64,000 nucleotides of DNA, from assembly GCA_900450455.1 (NCBI GenBank), contig UGGN01000001.1, forward strand, positions 930,001 through 994,000, given 5' to 3'. Below the pieces are notes generated by a model. It worked only from the letters and a program-made list of their open reading frames with translations, ran no database searches and was not told the origin of the DNA. The position numbers and the translations under genes are program-made. The DNA comes from [Eubacterium] infirmum (GTDB lineage Bacteria; Bacillota; Clostridia; Peptostreptococcales; Anaerovoracaceae). Shown here piece by piece: positions 46,212 through 55,265 of the stretch; position 1 is the stretch's first letter; every line of letters begins with the position of its first letter.

Positions 46212-47006
46212 ATGAAAACAGCCTTGACGATAGCGGGAAGCGATTCAAGCGGCGGTGCAGGTATTCAGGCAGACCTTAAGACTATGCTTGCAAACGGCGT
46301 CTACGGAATGTCGGTCCTTACTGCTTTAACCGCACAGAACACGGTTGGAGTCAGGTCGATTTTGAATGTCGACAGCAAGTTCCTAAAGGATCAAATAAGT
46401 TCTGTATTTGAGGATATCTATCCGGATGCGGTTAAGATAGGAATGGTGAGCGATGCAACTCTTACAATGACGATAGTCGAAGAACTTTATATGTGGAAGG
46501 CAAAGAACCTTGTCGTTGACCCGGTTATGGTTGCCACAAGCGGTGCAAAGCTTATATCAGACGATGCCTGCGAGGTTTTGATAGAAAAGCTGATTCCTCT
46601 TGCAAGGGTAATAACACCAAATATTCCCGAAGCCGAGTTCATATCGGGTGAAAAGATAAGCGGTGTAGAGGACATGGAGAGAGTTGCCGGGCTTATTGGC
46701 GACAGGCACGGCGTTGCAGTTCTGCTAAAGGGTGGACACAGCATAAGTGATGCAGACGATGTGCTCTATGAAAAGGGAAATATAAGATGGTTCAAGGGAA
46801 AAAGAATTGGCACAAGCAATACGCATGGAACTGGTTGTGTGCTTTCAAGTGCAATTGCATCAAATCTTGCCAAGGGAATGGAGCTGGAGGATGCTATTGT
46901 AAGAGCTAAGGAGTATATAAGCGGGGCTCTTGATGCAGGACTTGACCTAGGTGCAGGAAGCGGACCGCTGAATCACGGTTTTGACCTGAAGAGCAGATTT
47001 ATATAA
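46212..47006 (+). CDS. thiD: Hydroxymethylpyrimidine/phosphomethylpyrimidine kinase
   Basis: ThiD phosphorylates the thiamine pyrimidine twice. The 264-aa ribokinase-fold protein carries ALTIAGSDSSGGAGIQADLK, VDPVMVATSGAKL, VITPNIPEAEFISG and the catalytic TSNTHGTGCVLSSAIA. It is preceded by AGGAGG and follows thiW by 9 bp. It is the usual partner of ThiC. Confidence 0.97.
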   Translation: MKTALTIAGSDSSGGAGIQADLKTMLANGVYGMSVLTALTAQNTVGVRSILNVDSKFLKDQISSVFEDIYPDAVKIGMVSDATLTMTIVEELYMWKAKNLVVDPVMVATSGAKLISDDACEVLIEKLIPLARVITPNIPEAEFISGEKISGVEDMERVAGLIGDRHGVAVLLKGGHSISDADDVLYEKGNIRWFKGKRIGTSNTHGTGCVLSSAIASNLAKGMELEDAIVRAKEYISGALDAGLDLGAGSGPLNHGFDLKSRFI

Positions 47007-47057
47007 AAGTGTATATCAAAAATTAAACATATTACAGAAAGGTTTTAAGGAATACTC

Positions 47058-48371
47058 ATGGAAAGAAATTATTCAACTCAGATGGAAGCAGCAAGAAAAG
47101 GAATTGTAACTCCGGAGCTTGAAGCTGTAGCAAAGAAGGAAAACCGCAGCGTAGAGGAACTGCTACCTTTGATGGCTTCAGGAAAGATGGTTATACCGGC
47201 AAATGTAAATCACAAAGCACTTGATCCTAACGGTGTTGGTAGCATGCTAAAGACAAAGATAAATGTAAACCTTGGAATTAGCCGTGATTGTAAAGACTAT
47301 GACATCGAAATGAAGAAGGTTATGAGAGCAGTGGATTTAGGTGCAGAGGCAATCATGGATCTTTCGAGCCACGGAAACACGCAGCCATTTAGACAGAAGC
47401 TGTGCAATGAGTGTCCTGCTATGATAGGAACAGTTCCGATATACGACTCGGTGATTCACTACCAGAGAGACCTTGGCACACTTACAGCTCGGGACTTCGT
47501 TGAGGTCGTAAGACTTCATGCGCAGGACGGTGTAGACTTTGTCACACTCCACTGTGGCATTACGAGAAAGACAATAGAACAGATTAGAAACGGCGGTCGA
47601 AAGATGAACATAGTCAGCCGCGGAGGAAGCCTCGTATTCGCATGGATGTCCATGACCGGAAATGAGAATCCTTTCTACGAGTACTACGATGAGATTGTAG
47701 AAATCTGCAGAGAGTATGATGTGACCATAAGCCTTGGAGATGCGTGTCGCCCGGGCTGTCTTGCAGACGCAACAGACGGATGTCAGATAGAGGAGCTGAT
47801 AAGACTGGGAGAGCTGACAGAAAGAGCATGGAAAAGAGATGTTCAGGTTATGGTGGAAGGTCCGGGACATGTTCCGATGGATCAGATAGCAGCAAATATG
47901 AAGGTTCAGCAGACAATATGCAAGGGAGCACCTTTCTATGTCCTTGGACCTCTTGTAACGGATATTGCACCGGGATATGACCATATCACAGCAGCGATAG
48001 GTGGAGCGATTGCGGCATGGCAGGGAGCAGCCTTCCTCTGCTATGTGACACCGGCAGAGCACCTGGCACTACCAAATGTCGATGATGTTCACCAAGGAAT
48101 TATTGCAAGCAAGATTGCAGCTCACGCAGCGGATATAGCAAAGGGAATACCGGGAGCAAGAGAACAGGACGACAGAATGGCTGATGCAAGAAAAGCTCTT
48201 GACTGGGATGCACAGTGGCTTGAGGCACTGGACCCTGAGGTGGCAAAGGAAATCAGAAAGAGCAGAATGCCAGAGGAAGATCATTCGGATACATGCAGCA
48301 TGTGCGGAAAGTTCTGTGCAGTAAGAAGTATGAACAAAGCCCTTGCGGGAGAAGTTATAGATATACTATAA
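47058..48371 (+). CDS. thiC: Phosphomethylpyrimidine synthase ThiC
   Basis: ThiC is a radical-SAM enzyme that turns aminoimidazole ribotide into the thiamine pyrimidine. The 437-aa protein shows [39 protein letters not shown] and a C-terminal iron-sulfur motif [13 protein letters not shown]. The cluster spacing is C-x2-C-x3-C, one residue shorter than in the longer ThiC of many proteobacteria, as in the short clostridial form. It ends the thiamine operon. No thiG, thiH, thiS or thiF gene is visible, so the thiazole appears to come from salvage. Confidence 0.97.
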   Translation: MERNYSTQMEAARKGIVTPELEAVAKKENRSVEELLPLMASGKMVIPANVNHKALDPNGVGSMLKTKINVNLGISRDCKDYDIEMKKVMRAVDLGAEAIMDLSSHGNTQPFRQKLCNECPAMIGTVPIYDSVIHYQRDLGTLTARDFVEVVRLHAQDGVDFVTLHCGITRKTIEQIRNGGRKMNIVSRGGSLVFAWMSMTGNENPFYEYYDEIVEICREYDVTISLGDACRPGCLADATDGCQIEELIRLGELTERAWKRDVQVMVEGPGHVPMDQIAANMKVQQTICKGAPFYVLGPLVTDIAPGYDHITAAIGGAIAAWQGAAFLCYVTPAEHLALPNVDDVHQGIIASKIAAHAADIAKGIPGAREQDDRMADARKALDWDAQWLEALDPEVAKEIRKSRMPEEDHSDTCSMCGKFCAVRSMNKALAGEVIDIL

Positions 48372-48424
48372 TACTGATATCATAATTTCAGAGAACTTTT
48401 GGGACATAGATCTGGGAGGTTTTT

Positions 48425-49528
48425 ATGAGAGAAAAAGAGATAATTAAGGTCAGTATAGTAGGAATAATCGCCAATGTTTTCCTTGCCGCTTTTAAGGCAG
48501 TCATAGGAACATTGACAAATTCCATAGCGATAACGCTCGATGCGGTAAACAACCTAAGCGATGTGCTCTCATCTATTATAACGATTATAGGAACGAGAAT
48601 AGCAGGTCGTAAGCCTGACAAAAAGCATCCGCTGGGTCATGGCAGAGTCGAATATTTGAGTGCAGGTCTGATTGCTATAATAGTACTTTATGCAGGAATC
48701 ACCTCTCTCGTAGAGGCGGTAAAGAAAATAATAAATCCGAGTGAGCCCGAGTACACTAATGTTGCGCTGATAATCGTCGCTGTAGCAGTTGTAGTTAAGC
48801 TCCTGCTCGGAAGTTATGTAAAGAGCAAGGGTAAGAAACTAAACTCCGACTCGCTTATCGCTTCAGGAGAAGATGCAAGACTTGATGCAGTCATCTCAGC
48901 ATCAACGGTCGTAGCTGCTTTGATATACATATTTTGGGATGTCAGCCTTGAGTCATATCTTGCTGCTTTGATTTCGCTTGTAATTATCAAAGCGGGATAC
49001 GAGATGATAAGTGAAACACTCTCTCAGATAATCGGACAGAGAACGGACAAGGCAGTGATAGAAAATCTTAAGGCCACGGTCATGGAGTTTGAGGATGTTT
49101 TCGGCGTCTACGACGTCGTTCTTCATAACTACGGACCCGACACTTTAATCGGATCGCTTCACATAGAGGTTCTGGACACATATACTGCAGGAGAGCTCGA
49201 CGAGCTCGAGCGCAAGATAATGAAGGCTGCCTATGATAAAAATCATGTAATCCTCGCAGGCATAAGCGTCTACGCTAGAAACAGCAAGGACGATAGAGCA
49301 AAGATGGATTTTGAAAAGGTAAGGCATCTGGTAATGTCGCACGAGTACGTTCTTCAGATGCACGGCTTTTACATAAACTACGAGGAGAAGATAATGAACT
49401 TTGATATAATCCTCGACTTTGATTCGCCGGACAGAAACGAAGAGTACCTGCACATACTTTCGGATGTCAATGAGGCTTTTCCAGACTTTGCCATAGGAAT
49501 AACGCTCGACCTCGATGTGAGCGACTAA
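48425..49528 (+). CDS. Cation diffusion facilitator transporter
   Basis: The 367-aa protein is a CDF exporter of divalent metals. Its N-terminal six-helix domain carries VSIVGIIANVFLAAFKAVIG, LDAVNNLSDVLSSIITIIG (the HxxxD/DxxxD metal-binding type) and HPLGHGRVEYLSAG. The C-terminal cytoplasmic domain (about residues 210-360) is longer than usual, which may bind metal or a partner. It follows thiC by 53 bp; coupling with thiamine synthesis is not evident. It lies 9 bp before the response regulator gene. Confidence 0.9.
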   Translation: MREKEIIKVSIVGIIANVFLAAFKAVIGTLTNSIAITLDAVNNLSDVLSSIITIIGTRIAGRKPDKKHPLGHGRVEYLSAGLIAIIVLYAGITSLVEAVKKIINPSEPEYTNVALIIVAVAVVVKLLLGSYVKSKGKKLNSDSLIASGEDARLDAVISASTVVAALIYIFWDVSLESYLAALISLVIIKAGYEMISETLSQIIGQRTDKAVIENLKATVMEFEDVFGVYDVVLHNYGPDTLIGSLHIEVLDTYTAGELDELERKIMKAAYDKNHVILAGISVYARNSKDDRAKMDFEKVRHLVMSHEYVLQMHGFYINYEEKIMNFDIILDFDSPDRNEEYLHILSDVNEAFPDFAIGITLDLDVSD

Positions 49529-49537
49529 GGGGGGCTG

Positions 49538-50215
49538 ATGTACAAAATATTTTTAGTCGAAGATGACAGCGTAATTGCAAATCAAGTGGAGAAACATCTG
49601 AGAAGCTGGAACTACGAAGTTTTCATCGCTGAGAACTTTCACGATATCATGAGTGATTTCACAAAATCAGGAGCGGATCTCGTAATCTTGGATATCTCTC
49701 TGCCTTTTTTTGACGGCTTTTACTGGTGTCGCCAGATGAGGCAGATTTCTAAGGTCCCTATCTTGTTTTTATCGGGAGCTTCCGACAACCTCAACATTGT
49801 GATGGCCATGAACATGGGGGCGGATGATTTCATCTGTAAACCATTTGAACTTGATGTGCTCACGGCAAAGCTTCAGGCGCTGCTAAGGCGTGCATATGAC
49901 TTCAGCGATGTTCAGTCTGCGGATGTGATAGAGCATGAGGGCATAATTCTCAATTTGAAGAATGCCAGTTTATACTTTGATGGTGAAAGTATAGAGCTCA
50001 CAAAGAATGAGTATCGAATACTTGAGATACTGCTAAAAAACAGGGGTGAAATGACAAGCAGGGATGACCTTATGATAGGTCTTTGGAATACCGACAGCTT
50101 CGTAGATGAAAATACATTGACCGTAAATATGACGAGGCTCAGAAAAAAGCTTGCGGATTATGGTATAAACGATTTGATAAAGACGAAAAAAGGCTTGGGG
50201 TACATTATAGAATGA
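49538..50215 (+). CDS. Response regulator, OmpR family (BceR-like)
   Basis: The 225-aa protein has a receiver domain with phospho-acceptor Asp52 in LVILDISLPFFDG, Asp/Glu in KIFLVEDD and Lys in DDFICKPFELDV, followed by an OmpR-type winged helix (ELTKNEYRILEILLKNRGEM, VNMTRLRKKL). It overlaps its histidine kinase gene by 4 bp. Position next to a Bce-type ABC transporter suggests it responds to peptide antibiotics by inducing the transporter. Confidence 0.93.
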   Translation: MYKIFLVEDDSVIANQVEKHLRSWNYEVFIAENFHDIMSDFTKSGADLVILDISLPFFDGFYWCRQMRQISKVPILFLSGASDNLNIVMAMNMGADDFICKPFELDVLTAKLQALLRRAYDFSDVQSADVIEHEGIILNLKNASLYFDGESIELTKNEYRILEILLKNRGEMTSRDDLMIGLWNTDSFVDENTLTVNMTRLRKKLADYGINDLIKTKKGLGYIIE

Positions 50216-51207
50216 ATTTACTAAGATATATTAAAAGCAGGCTTGGTATAATTATATTCTTTATATTCATGCAGCTTATATTTGTGGGAGTAACTGTACT
50301 TGCCGATATCCCGTGGAGGGAGAGCGCGTACGCTGGACTGATTCAACTTTTCTTTGCTTTGATAATTGCAGCTTTTGACTACTATAAATTCTCCATGAGG
50401 GTAAAGACACTCAGAAAGATTGAGAAAAACAGTCTCTATATAGGCGAGATAGATTTACAGGCACGCGACCTTATTGATGAGGAATATCAGAAGCTATACA
50501 GCATTGTACACGGTGAACTTATCAGGACTCTTAAGGAGAAGGAAGATCTGGAGGGTGCTCTTAACGACTACTATAAAATGTGGGTTCATCAGATAAAGAC
50601 TCCTCTTTCCGCACTGGATCTGATAGTGCAGAACAGTGCAATAGAAGAAAAGAACGAGATAAAGATGGAACTCTCAAGGATAGGGAGCTATTTGGATATG
50701 CTTTTGAAGTTCATAAAGCTGTCCGGAGGGAACACCGACTTTGTCTTCGAAAACTATAACATTGAAGAGTTGGTCAGGGAAATCGTGAAATCGCAATCCA
50801 TAGTTTTTATCAAAAAGAAGCTCTATGTCGAGATGAATGGTCTTGATGTGAACGTAGTAACGGACAGAAAATGGCTGGGATTTGTTATAGAACAGGTACT
50901 GTCAAATGCCCTAAAGTACACGAGCAAAGGCGGAATTGTAATCAGCATGGAAAAGTGCGACGGCATATACGCCATATCTATAGAGGATACCGGGATAGGA
51001 ATAAGGGCTAGTGATTTGAGCAGAATTTTCGAAGACGGCTTTACGGGATATAATGGAAGGATAAGCACAGAGGCATCGGGAATAGGGCTATATCTATGTC
51101 GTAAGATTACTGATAAGCTGGGCTATAGAATGACCGCAGAATCAAAGCTCGATGAAGGAAGTAAAATAAGTATCCTCATACCTTTCAAGAATGTAAGGTA
51201 CGAGTAG
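50212..51207 (+). CDS. Sensor histidine kinase, short intramembrane-sensing (BceS-like)
   Basis: The 331-aa protein begins with two membrane segments (about residues 10-32 and 38-56) joined by a very short loop, typical of intramembrane-sensing kinases that need the ABC transporter to detect antibiotics. The phosphorylated His126 is in MWVHQIKTPLSALDL. The ATPase domain shows VIEQVLSNALKYTSKGG, ISIEDTGIGIRASDL and SGIGLYLCRKI. It overlaps the regulator gene. Confidence 0.93.
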   Translation: MNLLRYIKSRLGIIIFFIFMQLIFVGVTVLADIPWRESAYAGLIQLFFALIIAAFDYYKFSMRVKTLRKIEKNSLYIGEIDLQARDLIDEEYQKLYSIVHGELIRTLKEKEDLEGALNDYYKMWVHQIKTPLSALDLIVQNSAIEEKNEIKMELSRIGSYLDMLLKFIKLSGGNTDFVFENYNIEELVREIVKSQSIVFIKKKLYVEMNGLDVNVVTDRKWLGFVIEQVLSNALKYTSKGGIVISMEKCDGIYAISIEDTGIGIRASDLSRIFEDGFTGYNGRISTEASGIGLYLCRKITDKLGYRMTAESKLDEGSKISILIPFKNVRYE

Positions 51208-51211
51208 CGTT

Positions 51212-51251
51212 TTGAAAGGTAGTGTATATGCATTGCCTTTCAATTTTGTTT
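51212..51251 (+). promoter_or_regulatory. Terminator-like hairpin between the kinase and the ABC genes
   Basis: TTGAAAGG (51212-51219) and CCTTTCAA (51236-51243) form an 8-bp perfect stem followed by TTTTGTTT. It would partly uncouple the two-component genes from the ABC genes. Confidence 0.6.
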
Positions 51252-51280
51252 AGAATGGTTTCAAGAAGGGAGATAATAAA

Positions 51281-52048
51281 ATGTCATTATTAGAAATTAA
51301 AAAGTTAAAAAAAGTATATACTTCCAAACTTGGAACAAATGAAGTAATCGCGCTAAGCGATGTGAACTTTACAGTAGAAAAGGGTGAATATGTCGCAGTC
51401 ATGGGTGAGTCGGGTTCGGGAAAGACCACGCTTCTCAATATTTTGGCGGCGCTCGATAGAGCGAGCTCAGGAGAGGTCAGGCTTGACGGCATGAATTTGT
51501 CTTCTATAAGAGACAGTCAGATATCATCGTTCAGAAGAGACAACTTAGGTTTTGTATTTCAGGAATTTAATCTACTGGATACATTTACTCTGAGGGATAA
51601 TATATATCTACCGAGGGTATTGGCAGGAGTAAAGCCTAGCCAGATGGAAGCTGAACTCAAACCTATTGCCGAAGTTCTTGGAATAGATGGGCTTCTTGAC
51701 AAATACCCGTTTGAGGTCTCAGGAGGACAGAAACAGAGAGCTGCTGTTGCCAGAGCCTTGATAACTAATCCTAAGCTCATTCTCGCAGATGAACCTACGG
51801 GTGCTCTGGATTCAAATTCCGCAGAGGGTTTGCTACGTCTTTTTAACAGCATCAACGAAAGCGGTCAGACAATCATCATGGTTACACACAGTGTTAAAGC
51901 GGCAAGTACGGCAGGGCGCGTTTTGTTCATCAAGGACGGTCAGCTCTTCCATCAGATATACAGAGGTGATATGAGTAACGAGGAGATGTTTGCATGCATA
52001 TCGGATACCTTGACCGCCTTAGCCGTGGGAGGTGAGAAAAATGCGTAG
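51281..52048 (+). CDS. ABC transporter ATP-binding protein (BceA-like)
   Basis: The 255-aa ATPase has Walker A GESGSGKTTLLN, Q-loop VFQEFNLLDTFT, signature VSGGQKQRAAVARAL and Walker B LILADEPTGALD, typical of MacB/LolD/BceA-type transporters. It starts with ATG behind AAGGGAG and overlaps the permease gene by 8 bp. With the permease it would resist bacitracin-like or cell-wall-targeting peptides. Confidence 0.94.
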   Translation: MSLLEIKKLKKVYTSKLGTNEVIALSDVNFTVEKGEYVAVMGESGSGKTTLLNILAALDRASSGEVRLDGMNLSSIRDSQISSFRRDNLGFVFQEFNLLDTFTLRDNIYLPRVLAGVKPSQMEAELKPIAEVLGIDGLLDKYPFEVSGGQKQRAAVARALITNPKLILADEPTGALDSNSAEGLLRLFNSINESGQTIIMVTHSVKAASTAGRVLFIKDGQLFHQIYRGDMSNEEMFACISDTLTALAVGGEKNA

Positions 52049-54053
52049 TAACTTCACCTTAAAGATTGCCCTTTCTAATCTCGGCAAGAATAGAAAATTT
52101 TATCTGCCATATATTTTGGCTTCAACGATAATGATTTCAATTTTCTATATTATGGGATTCCTCGTAGGGAATAAGGGTCTGAACAATTTTCGAGGAACAG
52201 AGTCGGTACAGCTGCTTTTGATGCTGGGAACGATTATTGTAGGGATTTTTTCACTGATTTTTATATTTTATATAAACAACTTCCTGATGAAGCAGAGGAG
52301 TAAGGAGTTCGGGCTTTACAATATGCTTGGAATGGAAAAGAGGCATCTTGCACGAGTTCTGTTTGCGGAAAGCTTGATTACCTCACTTGCATCGCTTGCG
52401 GCAGGAATAGGAGTCGGTGTGCTTTTCAGCAAGTTGACGCTTATGATAATGGGTAAGGTTATGGGAATAGGAACTCCTTTGGAATTTGAGGTTTCCATTA
52501 TGTCTATCAAGGTAACATCAATTTTGTTCCTTGCTCTTTTTGCGGCTGTTCTGATGAAAAACATAATTTCCATAAGCCTTTCAAAACCGGTAGAGATGCT
52601 CAAGGGAGCTTCGGAACCGGAGCGTGAGCCTAAGGCAAGGTGGGTCTTAAGTATCATAGGTTCTGTTTGCATGATTGCAGGATATATTATTTCTATTAGA
52701 ATAAAGTATCCTCTTGCTGCACTTTTTATGTTCTTCTTTGCAGTTGTATTAGTTATAATCGGCACATATCTGCTCTTTACAACTGTGAGCATAAGCTTAT
52801 TAAAGCTGATGAAGATGAATAAGAGACTATACTACAGAAAGAACAATTTTACAACTATATCCGGAATGCTCTTTAGAATGAAGCAAAATGCGGTTGGAAT
52901 GGCAAACATCTGCATACTTTCAACCATGGTGGTAATCATTATATCAACGTCAGTGTCCTTAAAGGTAGGAATAGATGCCGTAATAGATAAGGTAGCGCCT
53001 AATGATATTGTAATATCTATGAGTTTGAATCCAGAGGGCGAAAATTCCGGAGAATTTCCACATCTATCAAATAAAACCATGGACAAAGAGAAGGAAGTAA
53101 TTAAGGAAAAGTTAAGGAAATTAAATGTAGAAAGCAAAAACGAAAAAGCATTTTTGATGCACAGCTTCGAGGTTAACTACGATAAGAAGCTGCAGAGTCT
53201 GAACTTTAAAACTGTCGGAATGCACCAATATCTGAATGTAATAAGTGCAGAGCAGTATCGAAGATATACGGGCGAAAAGCTGAATATAGAGTCTGATGAG
53301 GCGATATCGATAGGCACAAATCTTGACAGTAAGGTCAACATCGCCGGCAAGGATTTCAAAATCAAAAGGATGAACCTAAAAAATCTTCCTTCCAATATTT
53401 CTCCAATATTTGACGAATACACTCTTGTCGTCAAGGATGAAAAGACGATTGAAAAATTCGCAGAAAAAGCAAACAAGGAAGGCTATTATAAAGGGATGCA
53501 ATTCTATATAACTGCAGACTTCACAAAAGCCGTGGCTCAGGACTATAATAGGTTCGACAAACTTTTGGGAGATTACATGGAAGAGAGGTCAAAAACCTTA
53601 AATCTCAGCACGGGAAGTATAGCTGCGAGATCTGAAATAAGCGTGCTTTTCAAAGGAATGACAAACGGATTTCTGTTCCTTGGCGTATTCCTCGGAATTG
53701 TTTTTACCTTTGCTGCAGCGCTGATAGTATATTATAAGCAGATATCCGAAGGGTATTACGATAAGGACAAGTTTGAAATAATGCAGAAGGTGGGAATGTC
53801 CGAAAGGGATGTAAAGCAGTCCATAAGAAAACAGATTATGGTAGTCTTCTTTGCACCGCTTCTAATAGCACTGTGCCATGTGGCGGGAGCATTCAATATG
53901 ATAAGGTTGATGCTGCGTCTCCTTGCAGTGGATAATCTAAAACTCCTGATTGAGTGTACAGCCGTAAGTGCTCTGGGCTTTGCCCTAATATATGCACTGG
54001 TGTTTGTCTTTACCGCAAGGGAATACTATCAAATTGTCAGAAGACGAATTTAA
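52041..54053 (+). CDS. ABC transporter permease (BceB-like, FtsX-domain)
   Basis: The 670-aa permease has about ten membrane segments, arranged as an N-terminal group, then FtsX/DUF214-type domains, with a large extracytoplasmic region (about residues 310-525) between membrane helices 7 and 8. That layout is the Bce-type antibiotic-sensing permease. The ATG at 52041 lies 7 nt after GGAGGT; a GTG nine bases earlier is possible. It overlaps the ATPase gene. The substrate (a peptide antibiotic) cannot be named from the sequence. Confidence 0.92.
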   Translation: MRSNFTLKIALSNLGKNRKFYLPYILASTIMISIFYIMGFLVGNKGLNNFRGTESVQLLLMLGTIIVGIFSLIFIFYINNFLMKQRSKEFGLYNMLGMEKRHLARVLFAESLITSLASLAAGIGVGVLFSKLTLMIMGKVMGIGTPLEFEVSIMSIKVTSILFLALFAAVLMKNIISISLSKPVEMLKGASEPEREPKARWVLSIIGSVCMIAGYIISIRIKYPLAALFMFFFAVVLVIIGTYLLFTTVSISLLKLMKMNKRLYYRKNNFTTISGMLFRMKQNAVGMANICILSTMVVIIISTSVSLKVGIDAVIDKVAPNDIVISMSLNPEGENSGEFPHLSNKTMDKEKEVIKEKLRKLNVESKNEKAFLMHSFEVNYDKKLQSLNFKTVGMHQYLNVISAEQYRRYTGEKLNIESDEAISIGTNLDSKVNIAGKDFKIKRMNLKNLPSNISPIFDEYTLVVKDEKTIEKFAEKANKEGYYKGMQFYITADFTKAVAQDYNRFDKLLGDYMEERSKTLNLSTGSIAARSEISVLFKGMTNGFLFLGVFLGIVFTFAAALIVYYKQISEGYYDKDKFEIMQKVGMSERDVKQSIRKQIMVVFFAPLLIALCHVAGAFNMIRLMLRLLAVDNLKLLIECTAVSALGFALIYALVFVFTAREYYQIVRRRI

Positions 54054-54195
54054 AGATATAATATCAAATGGCATAGATTTTCCTAAAGCATGTTCTAAAA
54101 GAAAAACAAAAAAATAAACATAAAATATGTTAGTAAACAATTAAATTGGATATAAATACTTTGTGGAAATAATGTGTTTTTTGGAGGAAGATGAA

Positions 54196-54708
54196 ATGTT
54201 AGATAAGAAGGTAACAGATTTACTAAACAAGCAGGTTAACGCAGAGCTGTACTCAGCATATCTTTATTTGGATTTTGCCAACTACTACCACGAGCAGGGC
54301 CTTGATGGATTTGCAAATTGGTATGAAGTTCAAGCAAAGGAAGAGCGTGACCACGCTATGCTGATTAGAACTTATATACTGGATAACGGTGAGAGAATGG
54401 TATTTGAGGCAATCGAAAATCCAACTCAGGACTATGAAGGCATGGATGCACCTCTTCGTCTTGCGCTTCAGCATGAGAGATTTATAACAGACCTGATTAA
54501 CAAGATTTACAAGGCCTCACATGACGTTGACGATTACAGAACAATGCAGTTCTTCGACTGGTTCGTTAAGGAGCAGCTTGAGGAAGAGAAGAATGCTGAT
54601 GATCTGGTTAAGAAGTTTGAGCTTTTCGGAAGAGATCCTAAGGGTTTATATGCTCTTAATCAGGAGCTGCTTGGCAGACAGTATACAGCGCCTACTACAG
54701 CAGAGTAA
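54196..54708 (+). CDS. Ferritin
   Basis: The 170-aa four-helix bundle stores iron. The ferroxidase residues are visible: Glu in NKQVNAELYSAYLYLDFANYY, E-x-x-D/H in WYEVQAKEERDHAM, and the C-terminal WFVKEQLEEEKNADDL with FELFGRDPKGLY. The ATG at 54196 lies 9 nt after GGAGGAAG and is preferred to an upstream codon. It is a single gene with its own terminator. Confidence 0.95.
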   Translation: MLDKKVTDLLNKQVNAELYSAYLYLDFANYYHEQGLDGFANWYEVQAKEERDHAMLIRTYILDNGERMVFEAIENPTQDYEGMDAPLRLALQHERFITDLINKIYKASHDVDDYRTMQFFDWFVKEQLEEEKNADDLVKKFELFGRDPKGLYALNQELLGRQYTAPTTAE

Positions 54709-54732
54709 TCTAAATAACTTAATATAACAAGG

Positions 54733-54767
54733 ACCTGCTTTTTATACACATAGATTGCAGGTTTTTT
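54733..54767 (+). terminator. Terminator after ferritin
   Basis: ACCTGC (54733-54738) pairs with GCAGGT (54757-54762), followed by TTTTT. Confidence 0.8.
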
Positions 54768-54783
54768 GTTAGCGTAACTAATA

Positions 54784-54843
54784 AGTGTTGCATAAATATA
54801 ACAAATTTTATGCTTGACTAACACTATTGCAGGAATTTAAAAT
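54784..54843 (+). promoter_or_regulatory. Promoter with nested inverted repeat, upstream of the metal ATPase operon
   Basis: TTGACT (54814-54819) and TAAAAT (54838-54843) with an 18-nt spacer form the promoter. AGTGTT (54784-54789) and AACACT (54820-54825), with inner GCATAA/TTATGC, form an interrupted palindrome spanning the -35. It may be an operator for a metal-responsive regulator. Confidence 0.5.
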
Positions 54844-54929
54844 ATCTATAAATAATAGTTTGTAACGGAATCTATAAGACAAAATATATATTCCTAATTT
54901 ATACGGTTTAAAAGAAAAGGAGATAAACA

Positions 54930-55232
54930 ATGAGTACATGGAAAACAATAAGAACATTGGGTTACGGAGTTTTAGTAGGTACAGCAGGAGTTAAGGTGCT
55001 TGCTTCTGCAGATGCTAAGAAGGTATATACTCATGCTACAGCAGCTGTAAAGCGCGGAGTAGATGAGGTTATGAAGACGGTAACAAATATCAGAGAAAAC
55101 TGCCAGGACATCAGTGCAGATGCTGATGAAATCAACGAGAAGCGTTGTCAGGAAGCAGAAGCTAAGATGATTGAGGACGCTAAGGAAGTTCTCAGGGCAG
55201 CCGAAGAGAAGGCAGAGGAAGCTGAAGCATAA
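54930..55232 (+). CDS. DUF6110-like small protein
   Basis: The 100-aa protein starts with a hydrophobic segment (TLGYGVLVGTAGVKVLAS, about residues 10-27), then a charged helical part (about 45-100) rich in Glu/Ala/Lys predicted to be a coiled coil. It resembles the DUF6110-type proteins found directly before heavy-metal P-type ATPase genes in Clostridia. An AAGGAGAT site precedes the ATG. It lies 33 bp before the ATPase and probably supports it, but the function is unknown. Confidence 0.75.
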   Translation: MSTWKTIRTLGYGVLVGTAGVKVLASADAKKVYTHATAAVKRGVDEVMKTVTNIRENCQDISADADEINEKRCQEAEAKMIEDAKEVLRAAEEKAEEAEA

Positions 55233-55265
55233 TATTGCTTCAGTTTTCATATAGGAGGCATTTGG

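Noticed and set aside
47337..48062. Long open frame on the minus strand opposite thiC (241 codons)
   Set aside because: It is fully inside thiC, has no ribosome binding site and reads as Cys/His/Tyr-rich nonsense with no domain; it is a codon-use shadow.
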